This document shows positions 7,132 to 14,728 of a stretch of 35,573 nt of DNA, piece after piece. The stretch comes from an uncultured Verrucomicrobiota bacterium (GTDB lineage Bacteria; Verrucomicrobiota; Verrucomicrobiia; Limisphaerales; UBA9464): the NCBI GenBank assembly GCA_903907925.1, contig CAIVQB010000081.1, forward strand, positions 1 to 35,573, read 5' to 3'. Every line of letters begins with the position of its first letter. The first letter of the stretch is position 1. The position numbers were made by a program, and so were the translations under genes. The notes below the pieces were generated by a model. It saw only the letters and a program-made list of their open reading frames with translations. It made no database searches and had not been told where the DNA came from.

Positions 7132-9467
7132 CAACTGCGAACGAGTACCGAATCCTGTTGAGAGACCTGCTCGAGGCGACTCGGGTGGAATCTCCAAATT
7201 CCTTTTCCTGGTTCGGCCGTCGATTGCCGCCTCTTGCCGCCCGGATTGCCCGCGCCCTGACGCCGGAGATCGCGCGTGACTACCTTGTATCAGCACTGAC
7301 TCAGACGCTCTATCTCAACGCTTACTGCCCCGGTTCGGTGATGTCCGAGCGCCCTGATCGGGCGCCACCTCAAGCACCGCAGGGCCGCACCCCGTTCATC
7401 GAGACCCTCTCGGCCGCGAATAGCGGAACCGGATTCAGGGATGGGGGATGGACGGTGCGGGCCATCGAAAACGGCGCGGTAATGCTGGAAAGAGACGGCC
7501 TGACCTTCCGCGCACCGGAGGCAGACTGCCGGACCACGAACGGATCGATAGCACCCGGCGTCGAAGTGACTGTCTGGGCGCCGAAGGAAAAATTGAGGAT
7601 CTCTCCCGGATTCTACATGGCGTTGAGCGACGTCGAGTTCCGGCCGGGTCCTGGGGAGCGGCTCGTACGGCTCTACTGGAATATCACCGAACCGGGCGCG
7701 GTAACGCTGGTTCAGAAAATCACCACGGCTTTGAACGGTGCCGGCCTGCCCTTTCTTTTCAAAACAGCGGATTCACCGCATCGATATAATCGTTGCGACG
7801 CGGCGGTGTTGTATGTCGCTCGCAGCGCGCTGCCGGCGGTGTTTCCCTTTTTGGTGGGCATCCACAAGGAGGTCTTTTCCCTCCTCGAAGCTAAAACTCC
7901 CGCATTTACCAAACGGCTGGGATTCGGACTCGGGCTGGCCGAAGATCCAGTCGGAGAGGAGAGCTTCGGGCAGCACCGGTGCCGATTGGTGGCCGAGGCG
8001 ATCGCGGAGGCCTATGAGCGCGGGCTTCGCAGTTCGGAAGCCCGGCAGGAGGTGGCGATCGCCCGTTTTGCTGCAGACGGGTTGAACATCGATCACCCGT
8101 TTCTTAACCGGGGTTCCGTGGATGACTACGACTTTCCAGGATTTCGAAACAGGAGTCGCTTGGAGCGGACGAGATCGGTCGCGCTTAGCAGCCGACCATC
8201 GGCCCGGGATCTCATGGGCGTGGCAATCTCCATCGGGCAACATCTCTGCCGGGAGGCGATCTGGTGGGGTGATCGTTGCAACTGGTTGGGTGCCATCGGA
8301 AAGGATCCAAAGGTGTCCCGCACACCCGGACTCTCCCATGGCGCTCTGAACCCAAATGTCTACGACGGTTCCAGCGGCGTTGCTCTATTCCTCGCCGAGC
8401 TAGGTCGATTGACGGGCAACAAAGAAGTCACTCGAACTGCGCTAGGGGGCGCGACTCAGGCGGTACTGGCTTTCGGCGATCCGGGCCCAAGGGAACACCG
8501 GCGAGGATTGTACGCGGGGCGGGTCGGTGTAGCGTATGCCGCGGCACGGATCGGGCGTTTGCTGCGGGCGCCCGAACTTGAGAAGGCAGGCCGGCAACTG
8601 GCACTGCGTACGGTCCGGGACTCGGCCATCCGGGCTGAATACGATCTACTGCAGGGACACGCGGGTGAGATCGTCGGTTGGCTGTCACTCTCACGACATT
8701 TCGGTGACGAGCGTTTCCGGCGTGCGGCAGTCCGGGTTGGGGAACACTTGCTCACCACGGCGGAGGTCGAGAAAGGAACCCTTTCTTGGGGCGGCATTCC
8801 CAAATGGCCAAACCTCGTTGGTTTCGCTCACGGGGCCGCAGGAGTCGGATATGGGCTTTTGGAATTGTTTCAAGCCACCGGCGATGTCCGGTTCCGGGAG
8901 GCCGCCCTGAGTGCGTTTGCCTACGAACGCGGATGGTTCAACGCTACCGAGCAAAATTGGCCGGATCTGACGGGTTCGCCCGGAAAGAAGGATGCAAGGA
9001 CCGCGGCTCATTCCTACTTGAGTCACTGGTGCCACGGCGCTCCGGGAATTGCCGTCTCCCGGCTCCGCGCATTTTCACAGCTGGGTTTGGAAGAACTGAA
9101 AACGGAGGCCACCATTGCCCTTGAAACAACCGAGCGGTCGATTGGTTCATGGCTTGGCACGGGTGGCGGGAATTTCTCACTCTGCCACGGATTGGCCGGC
9201 AACGCCGACGTTCTGCTAATGGCCAACGACATTCTTGGACCGTCGCGGCACCGCACAGAATTAATCCGGCGCGTGGCGGGAACCGGTGTTGAAAAGCACG
9301 CGGTGACCGAAACGCCCTGGCCATGCGGGGCTGGTGAACCCGGGACGCAGATTCCCAGTTTGTTTCTCGGACTTGCCGGAATTGGCTACTTTTACCTGCG
9401 GCTCGCAGGAAAAGGGGTTCCCTCCCTCCTCTCGTTCGGTTCGTCCGCGGACGAAGTCACCATTTGA
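7128..9467 (+). CDS. HopA1-like lyase fused to LanC lanthionine cyclase
   Basis: 779 residues from GTG 7128, overlapping the kinase stop (GTGA). Residues about 160-320 resemble the HopA1 family (RLYWNITEPG, then LFKTADSPHRYNRCDAAVLYV), the domain class V systems use to eliminate phosphate and make dehydroamino acids. Residues about 370-765 form a LanC alpha/alpha barrel with repeated GxxG helices: GLYAGRVGVAYA, GFAHGAAGVGYG, WCHGAPGI, LCHGLAGN and FLGLAGIGYF. The zinc ligands C635, C686 and H687 are all present, as is H569 in the FAHG motif, so the cyclase should be active. The N-terminal ~150 residues are unassigned. With the kinase this would give phosphorylation, elimination and cyclisation in two proteins. 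The track-length frame starts upstream inside the kinase gene, but GTG 7128 is the sensible start. Confidence 0.82.
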   Translation: MTTANEYRILLRDLLEATRVESPNSFSWFGRRLPPLAARIARALTPEIARDYLVSALTQTLYLNAYCPGSVMSERPDRAPPQAPQGRTPFIETLSAANSGTGFRDGGWTVRAIENGAVMLERDGLTFRAPEADCRTTNGSIAPGVEVTVWAPKEKLRISPGFYMALSDVEFRPGPGERLVRLYWNITEPGAVTLVQKITTALNGAGLPFLFKTADSPHRYNRCDAAVLYVARSALPAVFPFLVGIHKEVFSLLEAKTPAFTKRLGFGLGLAEDPVGEESFGQHRCRLVAEAIAEAYERGLRSSEARQEVAIARFAADGLNIDHPFLNRGSVDDYDFPGFRNRSRLERTRSVALSSRPSARDLMGVAISIGQHLCREAIWWGDRCNWLGAIGKDPKVSRTPGLSHGALNPNVYDGSSGVALFLAELGRLTGNKEVTRTALGGATQAVLAFGDPGPREHRRGLYAGRVGVAYAAARIGRLLRAPELEKAGRQLALRTVRDSAIRAEYDLLQGHAGEIVGWLSLSRHFGDERFRRAAVRVGEHLLTTAEVEKGTLSWGGIPKWPNLVGFAHGAAGVGYGLLELFQATGDVRFREAALSAFAYERGWFNATEQNWPDLTGSPGKKDARTAAHSYLSHWCHGAPGIAVSRLRAFSQLGLEELKTEATIALETTERSIGSWLGTGGGNFSLCHGLAGNADVLLMANDILGPSRHRTELIRRVAGTGVEKHAVTETPWPCGAGEPGTQIPSLFLGLAGIGYFYLRLAGKGVPSLLSFGSSADEVTI

Positions 9468-9591
9468 GCCACCTTCGAAGCGCTGTGATGCAGGGATCGA
9501 AGGATTACCCGATGCCTGTCGCCCCACCGCGAGGAGGATCGGCACTTGGTGAAACTCGATCCCCCCAATTTTTCATCCGGGAAATCGAAGC

Positions 9592-9663
9592 AACCTCAAT
9601 TCGAGGTTCCTCCATTGGATTCCATGACAATCCAACTCGAACTCCATGAAATTGGAGTTGGAT
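9592..9663. other. Cluster of overlapping hairpins downstream of the HopA1-LanC gene
   Basis: Within the 323-base gap 9468-9790, four inverted repeats crowd into 72 bases: AACCTC/GAGGTT (9592-9597/9603-9608), TTGGAT/ATCCAA (9615-9620/9630-9635), ATCCAACTC/GAGTTGGAT (9630-9638/9655-9663) and AACTCC/GGAGTT (9640-9645/9654-9659). The last three compete for the same bases. There is no terminal T-run on either strand, so a simple intrinsic terminator is not shown. The rest of the gap holds no gene I can support. Confidence 0.5.
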
Positions 9664-9771
9664 CTGCATTCTTCCATGTGATCCAGCCGATAGAAACCGC
9701 CCAAGAAAAATTTAAAAGGGTTCTTGGCGGTTTCGCCCCAAATCCAGCGTCGCCCTTTACACCGGTCGCAC

Positions 9772-9788
9772 CACAAGGAATCCTTGTG
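9772..9788. promoter_or_regulatory. 17-bp palindrome CACAAGGAATCCTTGTG over the antitoxin ribosome-binding site
   Basis: Perfect 8-bp arms around a single central A, ending 2 bases before the antitoxin ATG at 9791. It includes the AAGGA that would serve as ribosome-binding site. AbrB-type antitoxins bind palindromes in their own promoters, so this is a strong candidate autoregulatory operator. In RNA it could also form a hairpin that hides the ribosome-binding site. Confidence 0.6.
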
Positions 9789-9790
9789 AC

Positions 9791-10048
9791 ATGACTTCGA
9801 CACTGACGCAAGCGGGTCAGACGACCATCCCGGCCGACATCCGACGCAAGGCGGGACGGGAACCCGGGGCCACCCTCGACTGGCAGGAAGACGGCGGAAA
9901 AGTCGTCGTCCGATTGATGGTGCCGACCGAGGAGGTCAAGACGGTCCGGCTCCTGCGGAAGAACGGGAAGCTAGTGTTTCCGCCAGGGTTCACTGCCACG
10001 TCTTCGGCCATCGCCGACGCCATCCGTGAGGAACGCGACTCCCGATGA
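9791..10048 (+). CDS. AbrB-family antitoxin (VapB-type)
   Basis: 85 residues. Residues 1-45 have the swapped-hairpin AbrB/SpoVT pattern: TLTQAGQTTIPADIRRKAGR followed by a GATLDW strand and VVVRLMVP. The C-terminal tail, charged and predicted helical, would wrap the partner toxin. It neutralises the PIN-domain nuclease encoded next and represses their shared operon, probably through the palindrome at 9772-9788. Its 3' end overlaps the toxin gene by 23 bases. Confidence 0.8.
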   Translation: MTSTLTQAGQTTIPADIRRKAGREPGATLDWQEDGGKVVVRLMVPTEEVKTVRLLRKNGKLVFPPGFTATSSAIADAIREERDSR

Positions 10049-10448
10049 GTGCTTATGGGATTCCAGCGCCGTGATCGCGGCCCTGATGGCTGGCCACCAG
10101 CCCAAGGGAGTCACCCGCCCCCATACTCTCGGCGAAATCTTCTCAACGCTGACCGGCCGCGGCATCGAGACACCCAACGGCAAGACGCGCCTGCACCCGG
10201 ACGACGCGACGGCCCTCCTCACCGATCTCTCAAAGCTCACCTTCGTCGAATTGACCGCCAAGGAGACCTTGAAGGCGATCCAGGAAGCGGGTGCGCAAGG
10301 TATTCGGGGCGGATTGATCCACGATTGGCTCCACGTCCAGGCGGCCCACAAAGCCAAGGCCGATGCCATCGTTACTGAAAACACCCAGCGCCTCCGGACG
10401 CTGACCAAAACGCCCCTAAAGACTTTTGCGGGACAATCCGTCCGGTAG
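10026..10448 (+). CDS. PIN-domain ribonuclease toxin (VapC-type)
   Basis: 140 residues from GTG 10026; no ATG is available before the first catalytic residue. The acidic PIN residues are recognisable as D12 (LWDSSAVIAAL), E37 (TLGEIFSTL), D100 (LIHDWLHVQAA) and D113 (KADAIVTENTQRL), with N119 nearby. VapC toxins cleave tRNA or rRNA in a magnesium-dependent way and are held inactive by the cognate antitoxin. The 23-base overlap with the AbrB gene indicates a coupled pair. It may simply be an addiction module stabilising the region. Confidence 0.8.
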   Translation: MRNATPDECLWDSSAVIAALMAGHQPKGVTRPHTLGEIFSTLTGRGIETPNGKTRLHPDDATALLTDLSKLTFVELTAKETLKAIQEAGAQGIRGGLIHDWLHVQAAHKAKADAIVTENTQRLRTLTKTPLKTFAGQSVR

Positions 10449-10496
10449 GGAAATCATTTGGAGGCCAATTTCCTCTCCTTCACCGAAGCCACTTCA

Positions 10497-10772
10497 TCAA
10501 GATCCCGATTTCTTCGACACCGCGGCAGCCATGGTGGCGACGCTTTGCAGCACGCCCTTTGCAACTTCGGCGTCGGTGAGCTTGAGCCCGTAATGCTTGT
10601 CGAGGGCGACCACAAGTTGCAGCGCGTCCACCGAGTCCAGACCCAGGCCGCCCGGGCCGAACAGCGGCCGATCCTCAGTGATCTCAGCCGCCGGGGTCTG
10701 CAGCATCAGGGTTTCCACCAACAGAGTCTTCAGCTCGGCGAGCAGTTCAGGACGGACGGGTTCAGGGTTCAT
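10497..10772 (-). CDS. Acyl carrier protein of the polyene pathway
   Basis: 91 residues. The phosphopantetheine attachment serine is S47 in GLGLDSVDAL, followed by the usual ACP helix III region. A conserved acidic stretch (EITEDRPLFGPGG) precedes it. It would carry the growing chain for the ketosynthase pair encoded upstream on the same strand. It is the last gene of the rightmost minus-strand unit and lies 62 bases after the ketoreductase gene. Aryl polyene clusters typically encode two ACPs; only one is visible. Start ATG 10772 gives the family's normal length; the longer frame upstream has no ACP character. Confidence 0.88.
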   Translation of the reverse strand: MNPEPVRPELLAELKTLLVETLMLQTPAAEITEDRPLFGPGGLGLDSVDALQLVVALDKHYGLKLTDAEVAKGVLQSVATMAAAVSKKSGS

Positions 10773-10834
10773 CAGGATCGATGGCCCAATATGAAAGGAA
10801 TCGGGCGGGCTACAACTGAAACGAGTTCCCGCGT

Positions 10835-11560
10835 TCAGAGAATGCCACCGTCGATCTTCAGCACTGCCCCGGTGATGTATGCGGCCTCGGCACTCGCCAG
10901 AAAGCGAACGGCGGCGGCCACCTCTTCGGCGCGTCCAAACCGGCGCATCGGCACCTGCGCCAGCGCGGCGGCCCGGCGCTCGGGAGCCATGCCGACCAGC
11001 GCCTCGGTATCGATATAGCCGGGACACACGGCGTTCACGGTGATGCCGATGCGGGCGACCTCCTTGGCCAGCGACTGCGTAAGCGCGACGACCCCGGCCT
11101 TGGCGGCGGCGTAGTTGGCCTGCCCCGCCGGGGCCAGCAGCGCGCTCAGCGAGGCCACGTTCACGATCCGGCCGGAGCGCTGGCCGATCATTGCGGGCAG
11201 CACGGCCTGGCAGCCGTGAAACACGGCGTCCAGATTAGCCGCGAGCACACCCGACCAGGCGGTAGGCGACATTGTGGCCAGCAGGGAATCCTCATTGCGG
11301 CCGGCGTTGTTCACCAGCACATCGAGCCGTCCGTGGACTTCACGGACGAGGGTGACGGCAGCGTCCCACGCGGACCGATCGGTCACATCGAGCGTCACCA
11401 ACCGCGCCCGACCCGGAAATTCGGCGGCGAGTGCTTCGGCTTCCGCGCGTTGCGACCGTACGCCCAGCCACAGGTGGTTGGTTTCGGCTTCGGTGAGAAA
11501 GGCGCGGGCCATCGCCCGGCCGAGGCCACCGTTCGCACCCGTGATCAAGACAACACGCAC
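10835..11560 (-). CDS. 3-oxoacyl-ACP reductase (FabG-like SDR)
   Basis: 241 residues from GTG 11560, which begins exactly at the first beta strand (VRVVLITGANGGLG). Rossmann NAD(P)-binding TGANGGLG (7-14), NNAG (84-87) and the catalytic S137, Y150, K154 set (NVAS, then YAAAK) are intact. It reduces the beta-keto group after each condensation, the role of ApeQ in aryl polyene clusters. The reading frame continues further upstream without family resemblance, so the short start is preferred. A 127-base gap separates it from the chain-length-factor gene. Confidence 0.87.
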   Translation of the reverse strand: MRVVLITGANGGLGRAMARAFLTEAETNHLWLGVRSQRAEAEALAAEFPGRARLVTLDVTDRSAWDAAVTLVREVHGRLDVLVNNAGRNEDSLLATMSPTAWSGVLAANLDAVFHGCQAVLPAMIGQRSGRIVNVASLSALLAPAGQANYAAAKAGVVALTQSLAKEVARIGITVNAVCPGYIDTEALVGMAPERRAAALAQVPMRRFGRAEEVAAAVRFLASAEAAYITGAVLKIDGGIL

Positions 11561-11687
11561 GCTCCGACGAATGACGGCCCGCAGGCCGCGAAGGAAGGCT
11601 GAAATCAGGTTTCCCCAGCCGATGGCCAGACTTTGCCTGACAGGTGCATCTGAAAATTCGGAGGAGTCCCCATTTTCAAACGTGCTC

Positions 11688-12692
11688 TCACGCGCTGCGA
11701 AGCATCGCCGCCACCGCTTGCTCGTTGCTGCCGACGACCTCGATGACCGCCCGTGACGCACCTCCACTCGAAAGCATCGCGCTCGCCAGGACCATTTGCC
11801 AGGCACTCGCCGCGCCCAACCCCTCGCCCAACATCGCCGCCAGTGAAAGACGGCGTGCGCCATGGGGCATTCCGACGGGTGCGGTGGCGAGGTCGCACTC
11901 GTCTGCCCCTAGCCAAACATCCGGTTCCGGCCAGCCCGCCAGTTGAGCCCGCGTGTTCCGGACCGCCTCCTGACGTCCCCGGGTCTGTGTGAACAATTGC
12001 GGCTCGGTGACGGCGCACAATTCGACGGGACCCGGATCACACCGCAAATAGACCGCACCGGCGCCTTCCGCGGCGATGACCGACGGCGCCACCAACCGCA
12101 GGGCATCGGCCGACAGCCAGTCCGTTTCTTCAGCCCCGACGACAAGGCAGCCGTCCACGCGGCCGGCGAGCAGCCAGTCGGCAGCCAGTGCGAGCGCCTT
12201 CACGAATTCGCCCTGATCGCCGACCAGCGTGTAGTTCACCGCTGTCGTTCCGAAGAAGGCCGCGAGGTGCGACGCCGGCGCGTTGAACACTGTTTCGGGA
12301 AAGACCAGCGGGCTGGCCGTGGCCGGGTCGCGCAACGTCTCGTCGTAGAACCGCCGCGAATAGCCGACGCAGCCGGTGAAAGCGCAAAAGATAATGCCCA
12401 ACCGCACCTCTCCCGCCGCCACTTGGACGGCATTGGTGCCGAGGGCCTCGCAGGCGGCCGCAACCGCGAAGTGCGTGATCGGACTCGTCCGCCGCAGCCG
12501 GGGATGCGCCAGAAAGGCCGGACGGGTTGCGGGCGCGGGAACGCGACGCACCCGCAGCGGCTCCGCGCGGCCGGGCCGGGTGACCTCCTGCTCGGGCAAC
12601 GGCGTTCCTGCGAACATTGCCTGTTCCAGCGCTTCGCAGCCCCAGCCCGCCGGCGAAACCGCGCCCCAGCCATGGATGAAAACGCGGCTCAT
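11688..12692 (-). CDS. Ketosynthase-like chain-length factor (catalytic Cys replaced)
   Basis: 334 residues, shorter than a normal beta-ketoacyl synthase (about 410). It has the thiolase-like fold, but the nucleophilic Cys position reads Q160 in the segment TLVGDQGEF. The NAHGTGT and GH histidine motifs are also lost: the equivalent regions read LGADECD and LGEGLGAAS. Such KS-beta subunits pair with an active ketosynthase and set chain length, like ApeC in aryl polyene and CLF in type II polyketide systems. The start overlaps the active ketosynthase stop by 4 bp (ATGA), supporting a heterodimer made in equal amounts. Confidence 0.82.
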   Translation of the reverse strand: MSRVFIHGWGAVSPAGWGCEALEQAMFAGTPLPEQEVTRPGRAEPLRVRRVPAPATRPAFLAHPRLRRTSPITHFAVAAACEALGTNAVQVAAGEVRLGIIFCAFTGCVGYSRRFYDETLRDPATASPLVFPETVFNAPASHLAAFFGTTAVNYTLVGDQGEFVKALALAADWLLAGRVDGCLVVGAEETDWLSADALRLVAPSVIAAEGAGAVYLRCDPGPVELCAVTEPQLFTQTRGRQEAVRNTRAQLAGWPEPDVWLGADECDLATAPVGMPHGARRLSLAAMLGEGLGAASAWQMVLASAMLSSGGASRAVIEVVGSNEQAVAAMLRSA

Positions 12693-13933
12693 GCGAACCG
12701 CCTCAGCACGAGGGTCGCGTTGGCTCCACCGAAGCCGAACGAATTGGTCAGCGCGTGCTCGAAGCGGGCCGCCTGCGGGGTCTGCACCAGCGGAAAACCG
12801 CACGCCGGGTCGGGCGTTTCCAGGTGGATCTGCGGCGGCAACCATTGGCCCCGCAACGCCATGAGACACACGACCGCCTCGACCGCACCGGCAGCCCCGA
12901 GCAGGTGGCCGATGCCCGCCTTGGTCGAACTCACCGGCAGCGTCGCCGCGCGGGCTCCGGCCCATCGCGTGATGGCATGGGCTTCCGCCCCGTCGTTGGC
13001 GGGCGTGCCGGCACCATGCGCGTTCACGTAGCCGATCTCCGCCGGGGTCACGCGGGCGTCGGCGCAGGCCGCCGTCATCGCGGCCAGCGCGGCGTCACCC
13101 TGCGGCTGCGGTTGGGTGAGATGGTGGACATCGGTCGTCGTGCCGTAGCCGGTGATTTCGCCCAGAATTTCCGCTCCACGCGCACGCGCCGAGACAAGCG
13201 TTTCCAGGCACAGCATCGCCGCCCCTTCCCCGAGCGCGAGACCGTCGCGCTTCGCGTCAAACGGCCGACACGTCGTCGGCGATAACGCCTGCAGGGAATC
13301 GAAGCCCGCAAACACCAGCTCGCACAGCCCGTCGTAACCGCCCGCAAACGCGCGCGTGGCCCGGCCCGAGCGAACCTGTTCAAAGGCGTGGCCAATCGCG
13401 TTCGCCCCGGAGGCGCAGGCGTTGGCGATGATCGTCACCGCGCCGTGGAAACCGAAGGCATCCGCCAGGTTGAGCGCCTGCCGCTGCACCTGATAGTGGG
13501 TGAGTCGCGTGACCTGCTGGCGGTCGCTCGGCCGCGCGGCGATGGCCTGGCGATAGTAATCCTGCTCCAGCGACATGCCGCCGCTGGTCGTGCCGAGCAC
13601 CAGCGGGAGAGGATCGTCGGTCGCGGTCCAGCCGGCCTGGGTCCACGCCTCGTGCGCCGCGAGCAGCAGCATGCGCGCGGCGCGTTCGAGGCGGAGTTGC
13701 TGGCGTGGTCCGAGACGGGTTGCGGGCAGCGTGCCGGGCAGATCCACCTCGCCGGCGACCCGGGTGCGCTGGCGGGATGCGTCGAAAACGCTGACCGGCC
13801 GGAACGCCCGCCGCCCGGTGCGAAAACCCTCCGCGTTGACCGCCCAACCCAGCCCCAGCGGCGTCACGATGCCAGCCCCGGTGACAACTACGCGCGGGGA
13901 AACCACTGGCCGCGCTGGGGACGGAAAGAGCAT
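12689..13933 (-). CDS. Beta-ketoacyl-ACP synthase (FabF/ApeO-like), catalytic partner
   Basis: 414 residues, full length. The Cys-His-His triad is complete: C173 in NACASGANAI, H306 in NAHGAGTP, H343 in AGIGHLLGAAG, with K338. It condenses malonyl-ACP with the growing chain in the cytosol. It lies between the UbiE-like gene (12-base gap) and the chain-length factor (4-bp overlap). This KS/CLF pair, with the reductase, dehydratase, MMPL and LolA genes, is the main reason for calling the region aryl-polyene-like rather than ordinary fatty-acid synthesis. Confidence 0.9.
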   Translation of the reverse strand: MLFPSPARPVVSPRVVVTGAGIVTPLGLGWAVNAEGFRTGRRAFRPVSVFDASRQRTRVAGEVDLPGTLPATRLGPRQQLRLERAARMLLLAAHEAWTQAGWTATDDPLPLVLGTTSGGMSLEQDYYRQAIAARPSDRQQVTRLTHYQVQRQALNLADAFGFHGAVTIIANACASGANAIGHAFEQVRSGRATRAFAGGYDGLCELVFAGFDSLQALSPTTCRPFDAKRDGLALGEGAAMLCLETLVSARARGAEILGEITGYGTTTDVHHLTQPQPQGDAALAAMTAACADARVTPAEIGYVNAHGAGTPANDGAEAHAITRWAGARAATLPVSSTKAGIGHLLGAAGAVEAVVCLMALRGQWLPPQIHLETPDPACGFPLVQTPQAARFEHALTNSFGFGGANATLVLRRFA

Positions 13934-13945
13934 CGCGACTGAAGT

Positions 13946-14728
13946 TCAACACGCCGGCGTCGGAGTGACAGCGGTCGGAGTTAACCCATTCACCGCCGTG
14001 TAGTCGCTCAGGATTCCCCCGGTGAGCTTTCGCCGCGCGTCGTGAAAACCCGCCGAACGGATCGCGGCCAGGATGGTTTCGGGCGGCACGCATTCCGCGA
14101 TGGTGGCCCAGTAGTATTCCATCAGCCGCGCCACCTCGCGCTGGCCGGTGAAGAGGCCCGTGATGAAGGGCACCAGTTTGCCCATGTAGAGCTTCATCAG
14201 GAAAAACGCGAACTGCGATTTCGGGCGGGAGATTTCAAGGATCAGAATCCGTCCGCCCGGTTTCAGCACCCGGCGGAACTCGGTGAAGAGTGCTCCCAGA
14301 TCTTCCACATGGCGCAGCGCGTAACCCATCGAGATGAAATCAAACGACGCCTCGGGAAACGGCAGGTGCTCCCCCACGCCCTGCACCAGCTTCACCGCGT
14401 GCAGCCGGCGGTTTTCCTCCAGCATGCCCGCGCTCGGGTCGAGCCCGACGAGATCCTCCGCCGGAATGCCCATGTCCAACGCCGCCTGCAGGACCAGGCC
14501 CGTGCCGGTGGCGACGTCGAGCAGCTTGAAGCCGGGGCGCATGCCGGCGGCCTGCAGCGCCATCCTGCGGTAGCGCTTGTCGCTGCCGAAAGAAAACAAG
14601 CTACTCACCCGGTCATAGTGCCGGGCCGTGTTGTCAAAGAGCCGGTTCACAAAACCGGCGCGAGCCTCGGAAGTGGTGTAGAAATCGGTCAGCACCGTAT
14701 GAGGTGCCTGCGGTTCGGGGACGTTCAT
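13946..14728 (-). CDS. UbiE/COQ5-like SAM methyltransferase
   Basis: 260 residues. SAM motif I is LLDVATGTG (69-77), with LVGLDPSAGML as motif II and VLKPGGRILILEISRPK as motif III. The N-terminal FDNTARHYDRVSSLFSFGSD resembles the signature of ubiquinone/menaquinone C-methyltransferases. In this setting it more likely methylates the aromatic or polyene product, as ApeB-type enzymes do in aryl polyene clusters, than a quinone, since no quinone genes are near. The start overlaps the radical SAM gene stop (ATGA). A housekeeping menaquinone role cannot be ruled out. Confidence 0.83.
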   Translation of the reverse strand: MNVPEPQAPHTVLTDFYTTSEARAGFVNRLFDNTARHYDRVSSLFSFGSDKRYRRMALQAAGMRPGFKLLDVATGTGLVLQAALDMGIPAEDLVGLDPSAGMLEENRRLHAVKLVQGVGEHLPFPEASFDFISMGYALRHVEDLGALFTEFRRVLKPGGRILILEISRPKSQFAFFLMKLYMGKLVPFITGLFTGQREVARLMEYYWATIAECVPPETILAAIRSAGFHDARRKLTGGILSDYTAVNGLTPTAVTPTPAC

